Positions 45,650-54,210 of a stretch of 64,000 nt of DNA are shown here, in pieces. Location: assembly GCF_025823185.1 (NCBI RefSeq), contig NZ_JACKVK010000008.1, forward strand, positions 1,166,312 to 1,230,311. Reading direction: 5' to 3'. Under the pieces are notes generated by a model that ran no database searches, had not been told where the DNA came from, and saw nothing but the letters and a program-made list of their open reading frames with translations. Both the position numbers and the translations under genes were made by a program. The first letter of the stretch is position 1. Every line of letters starts with the position of its first letter. The DNA is from Mycobacterium yunnanensis (lineage in GTDB: Bacteria; Actinomycetota; Actinomycetes; Mycobacteriales; Mycobacteriaceae).

Positions 45650-46882
45650 GTGAAGGCGCTTCGGAGAATTGCGCTGACGCTCGCCGCCGTGCTCGGCGTA
45701 GTCGCGGTCGTGGCGTCGCTGCCGGTGTCGTGGAACCTCGTGACGGGGCTCGTCGCGACGTCGTCGCGCTCGAATGCGTCTGCCGTCCCCATCGAAAACG
45801 CCGATCTCACCGACAGCGGACCTGGATCGTTGGTCAGCGCCACGACGATGCCGGGTTTTGCGGCAAGCTCGGACGGGGTCCATCTTCAGGCCGCGCGCGT
45901 CGTCTATCGCTCCACCTCGGGGGACGGTGGAGCACCGACCGTCGTGTCGGGTGCGGTCTTCGTTCCCCTTGGTGTCCCACCGTCGGGCGGTTGGCCGGTC
46001 GTCGCCTTCGGGCACGGCACGACCGGGATCGACGAGCCGTGCGCTCCATCGATGTCGGCGTCGCTGATGGGAGTTTCCGGGGTCGTCGTCGGCTTGGCGA
46101 GCAAGGGTTTCGCCGTGGCGATGCCGGACTACGAGGGGCTGGGATCCCCTGGCGTTCATCCGTACACCGACGCCAGGACCGCCGGTCTCAACATGATCGA
46201 CGCCGTACGGGCCCTCCGCGCCACGTTCAAGAACGTGTCCAACCGGTGGGCTGCCCTCGGGCACTCCCAGGGTGGCGCCGCGGCGTGGGCGGCCGACGAA
46301 TGGGCGCGGGAGTACGCGCCCGGGCTCGATCTGGTCGGAGCTGTTGCGCTGGCGCCCGCTGCCGACGTCTCGGGCTTCGTCGACAAGGCACAGGCCGGCA
46401 CGCTCACCCAGGATCAGCGGCTCGCGATCGTCCTCCTGATCGAATCCCTCGCCCGTAGATATCCCACGATCAACCGGGACGACTATCGACGAGGTTCGGC
46501 GGCTCGGTCGTGGGACGTGCTGTCTGCCTGCGCCGGACCTCTGGTAGATCAGCGCCCCGCGGCTGCTCTGGAATTGACCGCGAAGGACTTCCTCCCACGG
46601 TCGCCCGCCGCAGCGAGCCGAATGCGTGAGCGGCTGCAAGCCTGGGCGCTGCCCCAGCGGCCGCTGTCCGCTCCGATGTACGTGGTCTACGGCAGTGCGG
46701 ACGCGCTCGTCGACGCACGGTGGACGACCGACGCAATCGCAAGAGCCTGCGCTTTGGGCGACACGATCACGTGGGAGGAACAGCCCGGCAAGGGGCATGG
46801 CGACATCGACTTCACCCAGGCCTTGACCTGGATCGTCGACCGATTCGCAGGCAAGCCGGTGACGAATGAGTGTCGGCGTTGA
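45650..46882 (+). CDS. Membrane-anchored lipase-family hydrolase, paralogue 5 (type B)
   Basis: 410 residues. N-terminal membrane segment (ALTLAAVLGVVAVVASLPV), SGPGSLVSATTMPGF, FGHGTTGIDEPCAPS, VHPYTDARTAGLNMIDAVRALR, nucleophile in GHSQGGAAAW, Asp in YGSADALVD, His in GKGHGDID. GTG start. Same length as its sister at 42247, and the C-terminus SNECP/TNECRR matches, supporting duplication of an A-B gene pair. Overlaps the DUF218 gene by 13 bp. Confidence 0.84.
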   Translation: MKALRRIALTLAAVLGVVAVVASLPVSWNLVTGLVATSSRSNASAVPIENADLTDSGPGSLVSATTMPGFAASSDGVHLQAARVVYRSTSGDGGAPTVVSGAVFVPLGVPPSGGWPVVAFGHGTTGIDEPCAPSMSASLMGVSGVVVGLASKGFAVAMPDYEGLGSPGVHPYTDARTAGLNMIDAVRALRATFKNVSNRWAALGHSQGGAAAWAADEWAREYAPGLDLVGAVALAPAADVSGFVDKAQAGTLTQDQRLAIVLLIESLARRYPTINRDDYRRGSAARSWDVLSACAGPLVDQRPAAALELTAKDFLPRSPAAASRMRERLQAWALPQRPLSAPMYVVYGSADALVDARWTTDAIARACALGDTITWEEQPGKGHGDIDFTQALTWIVDRFAGKPVTNECRR

Positions 46883-47508
46883 GGTCGGAGCTGCCAAGCC
46901 CTCGGCGCGACCAGTCCAACCCGCCTGCTGCGACGATGACCTTCGGCAGGAAGGTCCTGTCGGGTATGGCGGCCATCGTCGTCGCGGTGGTGATCGTCAT
47001 GGTCGACATGGGCATCAGCGGCTACGTCGTCTTCACGCACGCGGTGGTGGACCCCCTCGTACGGGCGGACGCCATCATCGTCCTGGGGGGCGAACACGAC
47101 GGCCGTGAGGACTACGGGCTCAGCCTCGCCCGCGCAGGCTGGGCGCCGACCGTCGTCCTGTCCAATCCGTATCCCGACGACGATCCGGTGATGCGTCGGG
47201 TGTGCAACGTCGTCGACGTCGATGTCTCCTGCATCCGTCCCGACCCACTCACGACCCGTGGCGAAGCACTGTTCGCGCGCCGTCTCGCCGACGAACGCCA
47301 CTGGCAACGGGTGATCGTCGTCAGCTGGCGCTATCACCTCCCGCGCGCTCGGCTCGTCTTCGAGCAGTGCTTCGCCGTCCCAGGTAGCGACGCGGTGTTT
47401 GCTGAAACACCCCGGCGCTATCGTTTTTCGCTGCTGGAGTGGGAGGCCGTCTACGCGTATCAGTGGGGTGGTCTTGCTAAAGCCGTCGTGCAGGGCAAAT
47501 GCCCCTGA
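46870..47508 (+). CDS. DUF218/YdcF-like (ElyC/SanA-type) membrane-anchored protein
   Basis: 212 residues. A membrane segment at ~34-56 (MAAIVVAVVIVMVDMGISGYVVF) then the DUF218 core: RADAIIVLGGEHDGREDYGLSLARAG, TTRGEALFARRLAD, VIVVSWRYHLPRARLVFEQCF. Relatives affect envelope glycan or lipid-carrier metabolism, but their biochemistry is poorly known. GTG start inside the end of the last lipase gene; last gene of the operon begun by the Wzz-kinase. Confidence 0.8.
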   Translation: MSALRSELPSPRRDQSNPPAATMTFGRKVLSGMAAIVVAVVIVMVDMGISGYVVFTHAVVDPLVRADAIIVLGGEHDGREDYGLSLARAGWAPTVVLSNPYPDDDPVMRRVCNVVDVDVSCIRPDPLTTRGEALFARRLADERHWQRVIVVSWRYHLPRARLVFEQCFAVPGSDAVFAETPRRYRFSLLEWEAVYAYQWGGLAKAVVQGKCP

Positions 47509-47621
47509 CCTCGATGCACGCCGAATCGGTGGCGCTCTCTGGCTAACGGTGCAATAGTAGGAGCCCATAGGTCGACGGCCAGCGAAAGTGTGCTGACAGC
47601 AAACAGGAGGTGTAGCAACCC

Positions 47622-49115
47622 GTGTCCGTGACGAGAGATGTCTCCGCTCCCGCCCAGACGCCGTTCGCTGCAGCAGCCGGATCCGGCATGGGCCGAGGTT
47701 GGCAGGACAAGTACGTCCGCCTCCTCGTCGCTGCCGACGTCGTGGTGGTGGTCGCAGCGCTCGCGTGTGCTCAGATGGTCAAACTGGGGCGGCCCATCAC
47801 CGCACTCGACCCCGCGTCGATCTACTTCTCGGTCCTGTCCGTCTTGATCGCGGGAATCTGGCTGTCCCTCCTGTCGGCCTACCGCACGCGGTCGACTCGC
47901 ATCGTCGGCGCCGGCGTCGAGGAATACCGCCGCGTCGTGTCCGCCACGCTCGCCACGATCGGCGTGGTGGCCGTCGCGCTGATGATCTTCCGCCCCGAGT
48001 ACGCACGCGGATACCTCGCGGTCGCCTTTCCCCTCGGGCTGTTGGCTCTGGTGGTCGGACGCAACGTCTGCCGGCTGTTCTTGGCTCGGCAACGCAGGCG
48101 CGGCCGGTGCCTCATCACGGTGGTCGCCGTGGGCGACGCACGGGCCGTTCGTAGCCTCGTGCAGTCCCTGGCCAGGGGCTGGGGCTACGGCTACTCGGTG
48201 ATCGGCGTATGCCTCACCGGCGGGAGCACCGGTAACACCTTCGAGGTCCCGGGAGTCGGCGCGTTCCCGGTGCTCGGCGACCAAACCGAGGTTCACGACG
48301 CAATCCTGAAGACCAACACCGATACGGTTGCGCTCACCACGACCGACCACCTCGGGCCGGAGGGCGTGCGCGAACTCTCCTGGGACCTCCACGACTTGGG
48401 CGTCGATCTCGTCGTCACCCCTGGCGTCGTCGACGTCGCCGGGCCTCGTCTGACGATGCGTCCCGTCGCAGGTCTTCCGTTGATTCACGTCGAGAAGCCG
48501 CAATACAGCGGCACCAAGAGGATTCAAAAGCTGGCCTTCGACTACTTCGTGTCGATCAGTGCCCTCGTGGTTGCGCTTCCGGTCATGGTCGCCTGCGCGC
48601 TTGCGATCAAGCTGACCAGCAAGGGACCGGTGTTCTACCGCTCGGAACGCATCGGCCTCAACGGCAAGCCATTCCAGATGATCAAGTTCCGCACGATGGT
48701 CGACGGGGCCGACAAGCAGGTCGACCTCCTGAGTGCGGCCAACGACAGCATCGGCGGGGTTCTGTTCAAGATCAAGGAAGATCCTCGGATCACCGGAGTA
48801 GGCCGGCTTCTTCGGAAGTACAGCATCGACGAGCTACCACAGTTCTTCAACGTGTTGCATCGAGACATGAGCGTGGTGGGGCCACGGCCGCCGCTGCGCC
48901 GCGAGGTGGACACCTACAACGAGCAGGTTCGCCGTCGTCTGTTGGTCCTTCCGGGTATCACCGGGTTGTGGCAGGTGAGCGGCCGGTCGGACCTGTCATG
49001 GGAAGACTCGGTCCGGTTGGATCTCTCCTACATCGAGAACTGGTCGATCACCAACGACGTGCTGATCGCGGTCAAGACGGTGCGAACCGTGGCGACCGGA
49101 TCCGGCGCGTACTGA
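47622..49115 (+). CDS. Undecaprenyl-phosphate sugar-1-phosphate transferase (WcaJ/WbaP type)
   Basis: 497 residues. Starts repeat-unit assembly by moving a hexose-1-phosphate from a nucleotide sugar onto the lipid carrier. Four N-terminal TMs, a CoA-binding-like middle domain (VVAVGDARAVRSLVQSL), a re-entrant helix near 300, and the catalytic domain with YRSERIGLNGKPFQMIKFRTM, KIKEDPRITGVG, LRKYSIDELPQFFNV, GPRPPL and GLWQVSGRSDL. GTG with AGGAGGTG upstream. It is the only initiating transferase seen for both modules and ends the locus. Confidence 0.93.
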   Translation: MSVTRDVSAPAQTPFAAAAGSGMGRGWQDKYVRLLVAADVVVVVAALACAQMVKLGRPITALDPASIYFSVLSVLIAGIWLSLLSAYRTRSTRIVGAGVEEYRRVVSATLATIGVVAVALMIFRPEYARGYLAVAFPLGLLALVVGRNVCRLFLARQRRRGRCLITVVAVGDARAVRSLVQSLARGWGYGYSVIGVCLTGGSTGNTFEVPGVGAFPVLGDQTEVHDAILKTNTDTVALTTTDHLGPEGVRELSWDLHDLGVDLVVTPGVVDVAGPRLTMRPVAGLPLIHVEKPQYSGTKRIQKLAFDYFVSISALVVALPVMVACALAIKLTSKGPVFYRSERIGLNGKPFQMIKFRTMVDGADKQVDLLSAANDSIGGVLFKIKEDPRITGVGRLLRKYSIDELPQFFNVLHRDMSVVGPRPPLRREVDTYNEQVRRRLLVLPGITGLWQVSGRSDLSWEDSVRLDLSYIENWSITNDVLIAVKTVRTVATGSGAY

Positions 49116-49219
49116 CCAGCAACCACCGGCTCACTCTTCGCCACGTGGGGTGACGGCAATCACGTCAGTGCCCCGGCGAACTGGAATGCCAGGTTTCCCC
49201 ACGAGTAGGGTGCTCTCTC

Positions 49220-50038
49220 GTGTCCGAACACCAGAAGCGACCGCCGCTCGACCGTGATTTGCTGAGCAGTTTGGTCGTCCATCAGGGGTCACTCTGGCGG
49301 CGACTCGACGTGGTGGCCGAGACCGGCTCGACCAACGCCGATCTCATTGCGCGCGCTGCGGCGGGGGAGGACGTCGCCGGTTCCGTCCTGCTTGCCGAAC
49401 ACCAGACCACGGGGCGCGGGCGTAACGGTCGCGTGTGGTCGGCGGTGCCTCGCGCGCAAATCAGCATGTCCGTCGGCGTGCCGACCAAGGGCTTGCCCGC
49501 CGCGGCGTGGGGGTGGGTGCCGCTCATCACCGGGTTGGCCGTGGTCGACGCCGTCGCCGACGTGGCGGGGATCGACGTGGGGCTGAAGTGGCCCAACGAC
49601 GTGCTCTCGGTGGGCGACGGTCGCAAGCTGGCCGGCATCCTCGCCGAGGTCGCCTCCCCGGCCGCGGTGATCGTCGTAGGCATCGGCGTGAACGTCTCGC
49701 TCGGCGCCGACGAACTCCCCGAGCCCACGGCGACGTCGCTGAGGGTGCTCCTCGCCGACGATCCCGATCGTGGCGCACTCGTCGTGGCCGTGCTGCGGCA
49801 ATTGCAACGGCGCGTCGACGCACTGACCGCCGCAGGTGGGGCGGATTCCGGCCTGGTCGACGACTACCTCGCCAAGAGCTTGACCGTTTCCGCGCGCGTG
49901 CGGGCGACGCTGCCGGGTGACCTCGAGGTGGTCGGCACGGCGGTGTCAGTCGACGATCAGGGCCGGTTGCGCATCGACACGGGCGAGGGTGTCACGGTCG
50001 TCTCCGCTGGCGACATCGTGCATCTTCGGCCCGTCTAG
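49220..50038 (+). CDS. birA: Biotin--[acetyl-CoA-carboxylase] ligase
   Basis: Attaches biotin to the BCCP Lys of AccA3. 272 residues. ETGSTNADLIARA, the nucleotide/biotin loop TTGRGRNGRVWSA, and KWPNDVL with the catalytic Lys; no N-terminal DNA-binding domain, so not a repressor. GTG start. Its M. tuberculosis homologue adjoins accD5; here 35 kb separates them. Confidence 0.95.
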   Translation: MSEHQKRPPLDRDLLSSLVVHQGSLWRRLDVVAETGSTNADLIARAAAGEDVAGSVLLAEHQTTGRGRNGRVWSAVPRAQISMSVGVPTKGLPAAAWGWVPLITGLAVVDAVADVAGIDVGLKWPNDVLSVGDGRKLAGILAEVASPAAVIVVGIGVNVSLGADELPEPTATSLRVLLADDPDRGALVVAVLRQLQRRVDALTAAGGADSGLVDDYLAKSLTVSARVRATLPGDLEVVGTAVSVDDQGRLRIDTGEGVTVVSAGDIVHLRPV

Positions 50039-50055
50039 CTGGGTAGAGTCCTGGC

Positions 50056-50574
50056 GTGGGATATCCCGACAACGTGCTGGCCGGCGACGAACGTGTCGTG
50101 CTGCACCGTCATCCGCATTGGAAGCGGCTGATCGGACCGGTGTTCGTGTTGCTGCTGGCGACCGCGGTCGCGGCATTCGGTCTCGGCGTGGTCAACCACA
50201 TGGCGTGGGAGCAGATGGCTAAGAACATCGTCATGATCGTCATCGCCGTGATCTGGCTCATCCTGGTTGGATGGTTGGTGCTCTGGCCCGTGTCCAATTG
50301 GCGCGCAACGCATTTCGTCATCACCGACCGCCGGGTGATGTTTCGCCACGGTGTCATGACCCGCTCCGGTATCGATATTCCGCTGGCCCGGATCAACAGC
50401 GTCGAGTTTCGTCACGGCCTCGCGGACCGGATGCTGCGCACGGGCACGCTGATCATCGAGTCAGCGTCGCAAGATCCCCTGGAATTCCACGACATTCCGC
50501 GCGTAGAGCAGGTTCACTCACTGCTGTATCACGAAGTCTTCGACACCCTCGGTTCGGAGGAGTTCCCGAGCTGA
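50056..50574 (+). CDS. Membrane PH-domain protein (Rv3278c-like)
   Basis: 172 residues. Two membrane segments at ~27-49 and ~55-78 followed by a bacterial PH domain (THFVITDRRVMFRHGVMTRSGIDIPLARINSVEF). Function unknown; conserved next to birA in mycobacteria. GTG start 17 bp after birA. Its last 46 bp overlap the 3' end of the convergent gtrA-like gene. Confidence 0.88.
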   Translation: MGYPDNVLAGDERVVLHRHPHWKRLIGPVFVLLLATAVAAFGLGVVNHMAWEQMAKNIVMIVIAVIWLILVGWLVLWPVSNWRATHFVITDRRVMFRHGVMTRSGIDIPLARINSVEFRHGLADRMLRTGTLIIESASQDPLEFHDIPRVEQVHSLLYHEVFDTLGSEEFPS

Positions 50575-51194
50575 CCGGCTCGGCGCGCGCGGCGGCCGCG
50601 AAGCGGGGTGACCGTGCTGCGGGTGTGTGCCTGCTCGGCCTCGTCCTCCAGCGCTTCGGCGATGCCGCCTGCGGTGATGGCCGCCTCGACGGCCTTGTCC
50701 GGGTTGCGACCGAACTCGTCCGGAAACACCCAGCGCCGAAAGGCCCAGAACCGGAACGCCATCTGCAGCAGGTTGCCGATGACGTACGCGGAGATGAAGT
50801 CGGCGACGTTCTCCATGGCCAAACTGACCGTCGGAACGCGCAACTCGAGCACGTAGCTGCTCACCCACAGCGGCGCCATGCTCAGCAGCACGCCGACGGC
50901 GCTGACCCCGAAGAACAGCAGGGCCTCGTGGTGCCGCTCCCGTCCACCGCGGTCGCGGAAACTCCATTCCCGATTGAGGATGTAGGACGCGATCACGGCC
51001 ACGACGCCCGAGATGATCTTGGCGGTGACGGGCTTCGGCTCCAGGATCGTCAGCTTGAGCGTGAAGAAGATCGCCGAGTCGATGACGAACGTGGTTCCGC
51101 CCACGATCGCGAACTTGATGAGCTCGTGATGCCGCTCCGCAAAGGGCCGAATCGCTCGCGGCAGGCGCGCAATGGTGGCATCGGTGAAGGGCAC
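50529..51194 (-). CDS. GtrA-family membrane protein
   Basis: 221 residues from GTG 51194. Four hydrophobic segments (LIKFAIVGGTTFVIDSAIFF, TAKIISGVVAVIASYILNREW, LLFFGVSAVGVLLSM, FISAYVIGNLLQMAFRFWAF), as in GtrA-type proteins that help flip polyprenyl-phosphate sugars. Charged C-terminal tail. Matches Rv3277 in position. Its tail is antisense to the PH-domain gene. Confidence 0.88.
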   Translation of the reverse strand: MPFTDATIARLPRAIRPFAERHHELIKFAIVGGTTFVIDSAIFFTLKLTILEPKPVTAKIISGVVAVIASYILNREWSFRDRGGRERHHEALLFFGVSAVGVLLSMAPLWVSSYVLELRVPTVSLAMENVADFISAYVIGNLLQMAFRFWAFRRWVFPDEFGRNPDKAVEAAITAGGIAEALEDEAEQAHTRSTVTPLRGRRARRAGQLGNSSEPRVSKTS

Positions 51195-51289
51195 GATTGC
51201 GCAGTCTACGGAAACTCGACATAGTACGCGTAGCCGTGCAGGTCGCGACGGGTGCGGCCAGTCGTGCGGACCGTGACAACATAGGGCCC

Positions 51290-52501
51290 GTGAGTGCACC
51301 CCCCGTCGTAGCCATGATCGGTGGCGGACAGCTGGCCAGAATGACCCACCAGGCCGCGATTGCCCTGGGCCAGACCTTGCGCGTGCTGGCCGCGTCACCA
51401 GAGGATCCCGCGGCACAGGTGAGTCCGGACGTCGTGATCGGCGCCCACACCGACGCCGACGCACTGGCCCGAGTGGCCGAGGGGGCGGCGGCGCTGACCT
51501 TCGACCACGAACACGTCCCGACCGAGCTCCTGGCGGCCCTGGTGGACGCCGGGGTGAACGTTGCGCCGCCCCCGCAGGCGTTGATCCACGCGCAGGACAA
51601 GGTCGTGATGCGCCGCCGCCTCGAGGAACTTGGGGCGCCGATTCCTCGTTTCGCCGAGGTCGCCGAACCGTCCGACGTCGACGCCTTCGCGGCGCGGATC
51701 GACGGACCGATCGTGGTGAAGACCGCACGAGGCGGGTACGACGGTCGCGGGGTCACGCTGGCCGCCGACCTGGCCGAGGCTCGCGCGGTGACTGAGCGTT
51801 ATCTGGCCGACGGCACGGCGGTGCTGCTCGAGGAGCGGGTCGACATGCGCCGGGAGCTGTCGGCGCTGGTGGCTCGCTCGCCGTTTGGGCAGGGTGCGGC
51901 GTGGCCGGTCGTCCAGTCCGTGCAGCGCGACGGCATCTGCGTCGAGGTGATCGCCCCGGCGCCCAATCTGGACGACGACCTGCGCGGCGCCGCCGAGCAG
52001 CTCGGATTGCGGCTGGCCGGCGAACTCGGAGTGGTGGGCGTCCTGGCGGTCGAGCTCTTCGAGACCGTCGACGGCACGCTGCTGGTGAACGAGCTGGCGA
52101 TGCGGCCACACAACACCGGCCACTGGACGATGAACGGCGCCGTCACCAGCCAGTTCGAGCAGCACCTCCGGGCAGTTCTCGACTACCCCCTCGGTGCCAC
52201 CGCGCCGATCGCGCCGGTCACCGTGATGGCCAACGTGCTGGGCGCCGCTCACGCGCCCGAGATGGGCATGGACGAGCGCCTCCACCACCTCTTCGCGCGG
52301 TTGCCCGAGGCCAAGGTGCACCTGTACGGAAAGTCGGAACGACCGGGGCGCAAGATCGGCCACGTCAACGTGCTGGGCGCTGCGGGTGGTTCGGTCGACG
52401 ACGCGGCGTACGTCGCGGAGGTTCGGGAGCGGGCGGTGCGAGCGGCGCACTGGCTTTCGCATGGCGAGTGGACGGACGGATGGGATGAACATGGCGCATA
52501 G
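51290..52501 (+). CDS. purK: 5-(carboxyamino)imidazole ribonucleotide synthase
   Basis: ATP-dependent carboxylation of AIR to N5-CAIR in purine synthesis. 403 residues from GTG 51290. [18 protein letters not shown]-grasp [41 protein letters not shown]. Its end overlaps the purE start, matching sequential steps. Confidence 0.95.
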   Translation: MSAPPVVAMIGGGQLARMTHQAAIALGQTLRVLAASPEDPAAQVSPDVVIGAHTDADALARVAEGAAALTFDHEHVPTELLAALVDAGVNVAPPPQALIHAQDKVVMRRRLEELGAPIPRFAEVAEPSDVDAFAARIDGPIVVKTARGGYDGRGVTLAADLAEARAVTERYLADGTAVLLEERVDMRRELSALVARSPFGQGAAWPVVQSVQRDGICVEVIAPAPNLDDDLRGAAEQLGLRLAGELGVVGVLAVELFETVDGTLLVNELAMRPHNTGHWTMNGAVTSQFEQHLRAVLDYPLGATAPIAPVTVMANVLGAAHAPEMGMDERLHHLFARLPEAKVHLYGKSERPGRKIGHVNVLGAAGGSVDDAAYVAEVRERAVRAAHWLSHGEWTDGWDEHGA

Positions 52502-53003
52502 CGTGTCGCCACGAGTCGGCGTGATCATGGGCAGCGACAGCGACTGGACGGTGATGGAGGACGCCGTCACCGCCCTGGTCGAGTTCGAGGTGCCCTTCGA
52601 GGTCGGCGTGGTGTCGGCGCACCGCACGCCCGGCCGGATGCTCGAGTACGCCAAGGGCGCCGCCGGCCGGGGGATCCAGGTCGTCATCGCCGGGGCCGGC
52701 GGTGCAGCCCATTTGCCCGGCATGGTGGCCGCGGCGACTCCGCTTCCGGTGATCGGCGTTCCGGTGCCCTTGGCCCGTCTCGACGGCCTTGACTCGCTGT
52801 TGTCGATCGTGCAGATGCCGGCCGGCGTGCCCGTGGCGACGGTGTCGATCGGCGGTGCCCGAAACGCCGGTCTGCTGGCGGTACGCATCCTTGGCGCCTC
52901 CGACGAAGCTCTGCGCGATCGGATGACCGCCTTCCAGGCTGGTCTGGAGGAGATGGTGCTGCAGAAGGACGCGGCGTTGCGCGACCGGCTCCTGGGAACC
53001 TGA
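52485..53003 (+). CDS. purE: N5-CAIR mutase
   Basis: Rearranges N5-CAIR to CAIR, the step after PurK. 172 residues from ATG 52485; an ATG two codons later is also possible. [32 protein letters not shown] with the catalytic His, and [27 protein letters not shown] are the family core. Overlaps the end of purK by 17 bp. Confidence 0.95.
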   Translation: MNMAHSVSPRVGVIMGSDSDWTVMEDAVTALVEFEVPFEVGVVSAHRTPGRMLEYAKGAAGRGIQVVIAGAGGAAHLPGMVAAATPLPVIGVPVPLARLDGLDSLLSIVQMPAGVPVATVSIGGARNAGLLAVRILGASDEALRDRMTAFQAGLEEMVLQKDAALRDRLLGT

Positions 53004-53045
53004 CGCGGCACGGTAAAGTTACCGGCGAGTAGCGAGGAGTGGCAC

Positions 53046-54209
53046 ATGTCCGTTGGTAACCCGTCCTTCGACGTCTTTCAGTTGTCCGATGAGCACGTCG
53101 AGATGCGCAAGATCCTGCGGGACCTGTGCGACAAGGAGATTGCGCCGTACGCGGCCGACGTCGACGAGAAGGCCCGCTACACCGACGAGGCGCTCAAGGC
53201 GCTGAACTCGTCGGGGTTCTCGGCGATCCACATTCCGGAGGAGTACGGCGGCCAGGGCGGCGACTCCGTTGCGGCGTGCATCGTCATCGAGGAAGTGGCC
53301 AGGGTGTGCGCCTCGTCGTCGCTGATCCCGATCTGCAACAAGCTCGGCACCATGGGCATGCTGTTGAAGGGCTCGGAGGAGTTGAAGCAGAAGGTCCTGC
53401 CCTCGATCGGTTCGGGTGAGGCCACCGCGTCCTACGCGCTGTCCGAGCGCGAGGCTGGCAGTGACGCCGCGGCGATGCGGACCCGGGCCAAGGCCGATGG
53501 GGACGACTGGGTGCTCAACGGGTCCAAGTGCTGGATCTCCAACGGCGGCAAGTCGACCTGGTACACCGTGATGGCGGTGACCGACCCGGACAAGGGTGCC
53601 AACGGCATCTCCGCGTTCGTGGTGCACGCCGACGACCCCGGGTTCACCGTCGGAGCCAAGGAACGCAAGATGGGCATCAAGGGTTCGCCGACGACGGACC
53701 TGTACTTCGAGGACTGCCGCATTCCGGGCGATCGGATCATCGGTGAACCCGGCACCGGTTTCAAGACCGCGCTGGCGACGCTGGACCACACCCGGCCGAC
53801 CATCGGTGCGCAGGCCGTCGGCATCGCGCAGGGTGCGCTGGAGGCGTCGATCGCTTACACCAAGGAGCGCAAGCAGTTCGGGAAGTCCATCAGCGACTTC
53901 CAGAACACCCAGTTCATGCTCGCCGACATGGCGATGAAGATCGAAGCCGCCCGGCTGATGGTGTACACCGCAGCAGCGCGCGCGGAGCGGGGCGAGCCCA
54001 ACTTGGGCTTCATCTCCTCGGCGGCCAAGTGCTACGCCTCCGACGTGGCGATGGAGGTCACGACCAACGCCGTCCAGCTGTTCGGCGGGTATGGCTACAC
54101 CGTCGACTTCCCGGTGGAGCGGTACATGCGCGATGCCAAGATCACCCAGATCTACGAGGGCACCAACCAGATTCAACGCGTGGTGATGTCGCGCGCCCTG
54201 CTCCGCTGA
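53046..54209 (+). CDS. fadE25: Acyl-CoA dehydrogenase (FadE25-like)
   Basis: FAD-dependent alpha,beta-oxidation of acyl-CoA. 387 residues. YALSEREAGSDAAAM and WISNGGKSTWYTVM for FAD/substrate binding, and the catalytic Glu in QIYEGTNQIQRVV. GAGGAG-type ribosome site just upstream of the ATG. Downstream of purE, as Rv3274c is in M. tuberculosis; convergent with the TIGR03089 gene. Confidence 0.95.
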   Translation: MSVGNPSFDVFQLSDEHVEMRKILRDLCDKEIAPYAADVDEKARYTDEALKALNSSGFSAIHIPEEYGGQGGDSVAACIVIEEVARVCASSSLIPICNKLGTMGMLLKGSEELKQKVLPSIGSGEATASYALSEREAGSDAAAMRTRAKADGDDWVLNGSKCWISNGGKSTWYTVMAVTDPDKGANGISAFVVHADDPGFTVGAKERKMGIKGSPTTDLYFEDCRIPGDRIIGEPGTGFKTALATLDHTRPTIGAQAVGIAQGALEASIAYTKERKQFGKSISDFQNTQFMLADMAMKIEAARLMVYTAAARAERGEPNLGFISSAAKCYASDVAMEVTTNAVQLFGGYGYTVDFPVERYMRDAKITQIYEGTNQIQRVVMSRALLR

Positions 54210-54210
54210 C

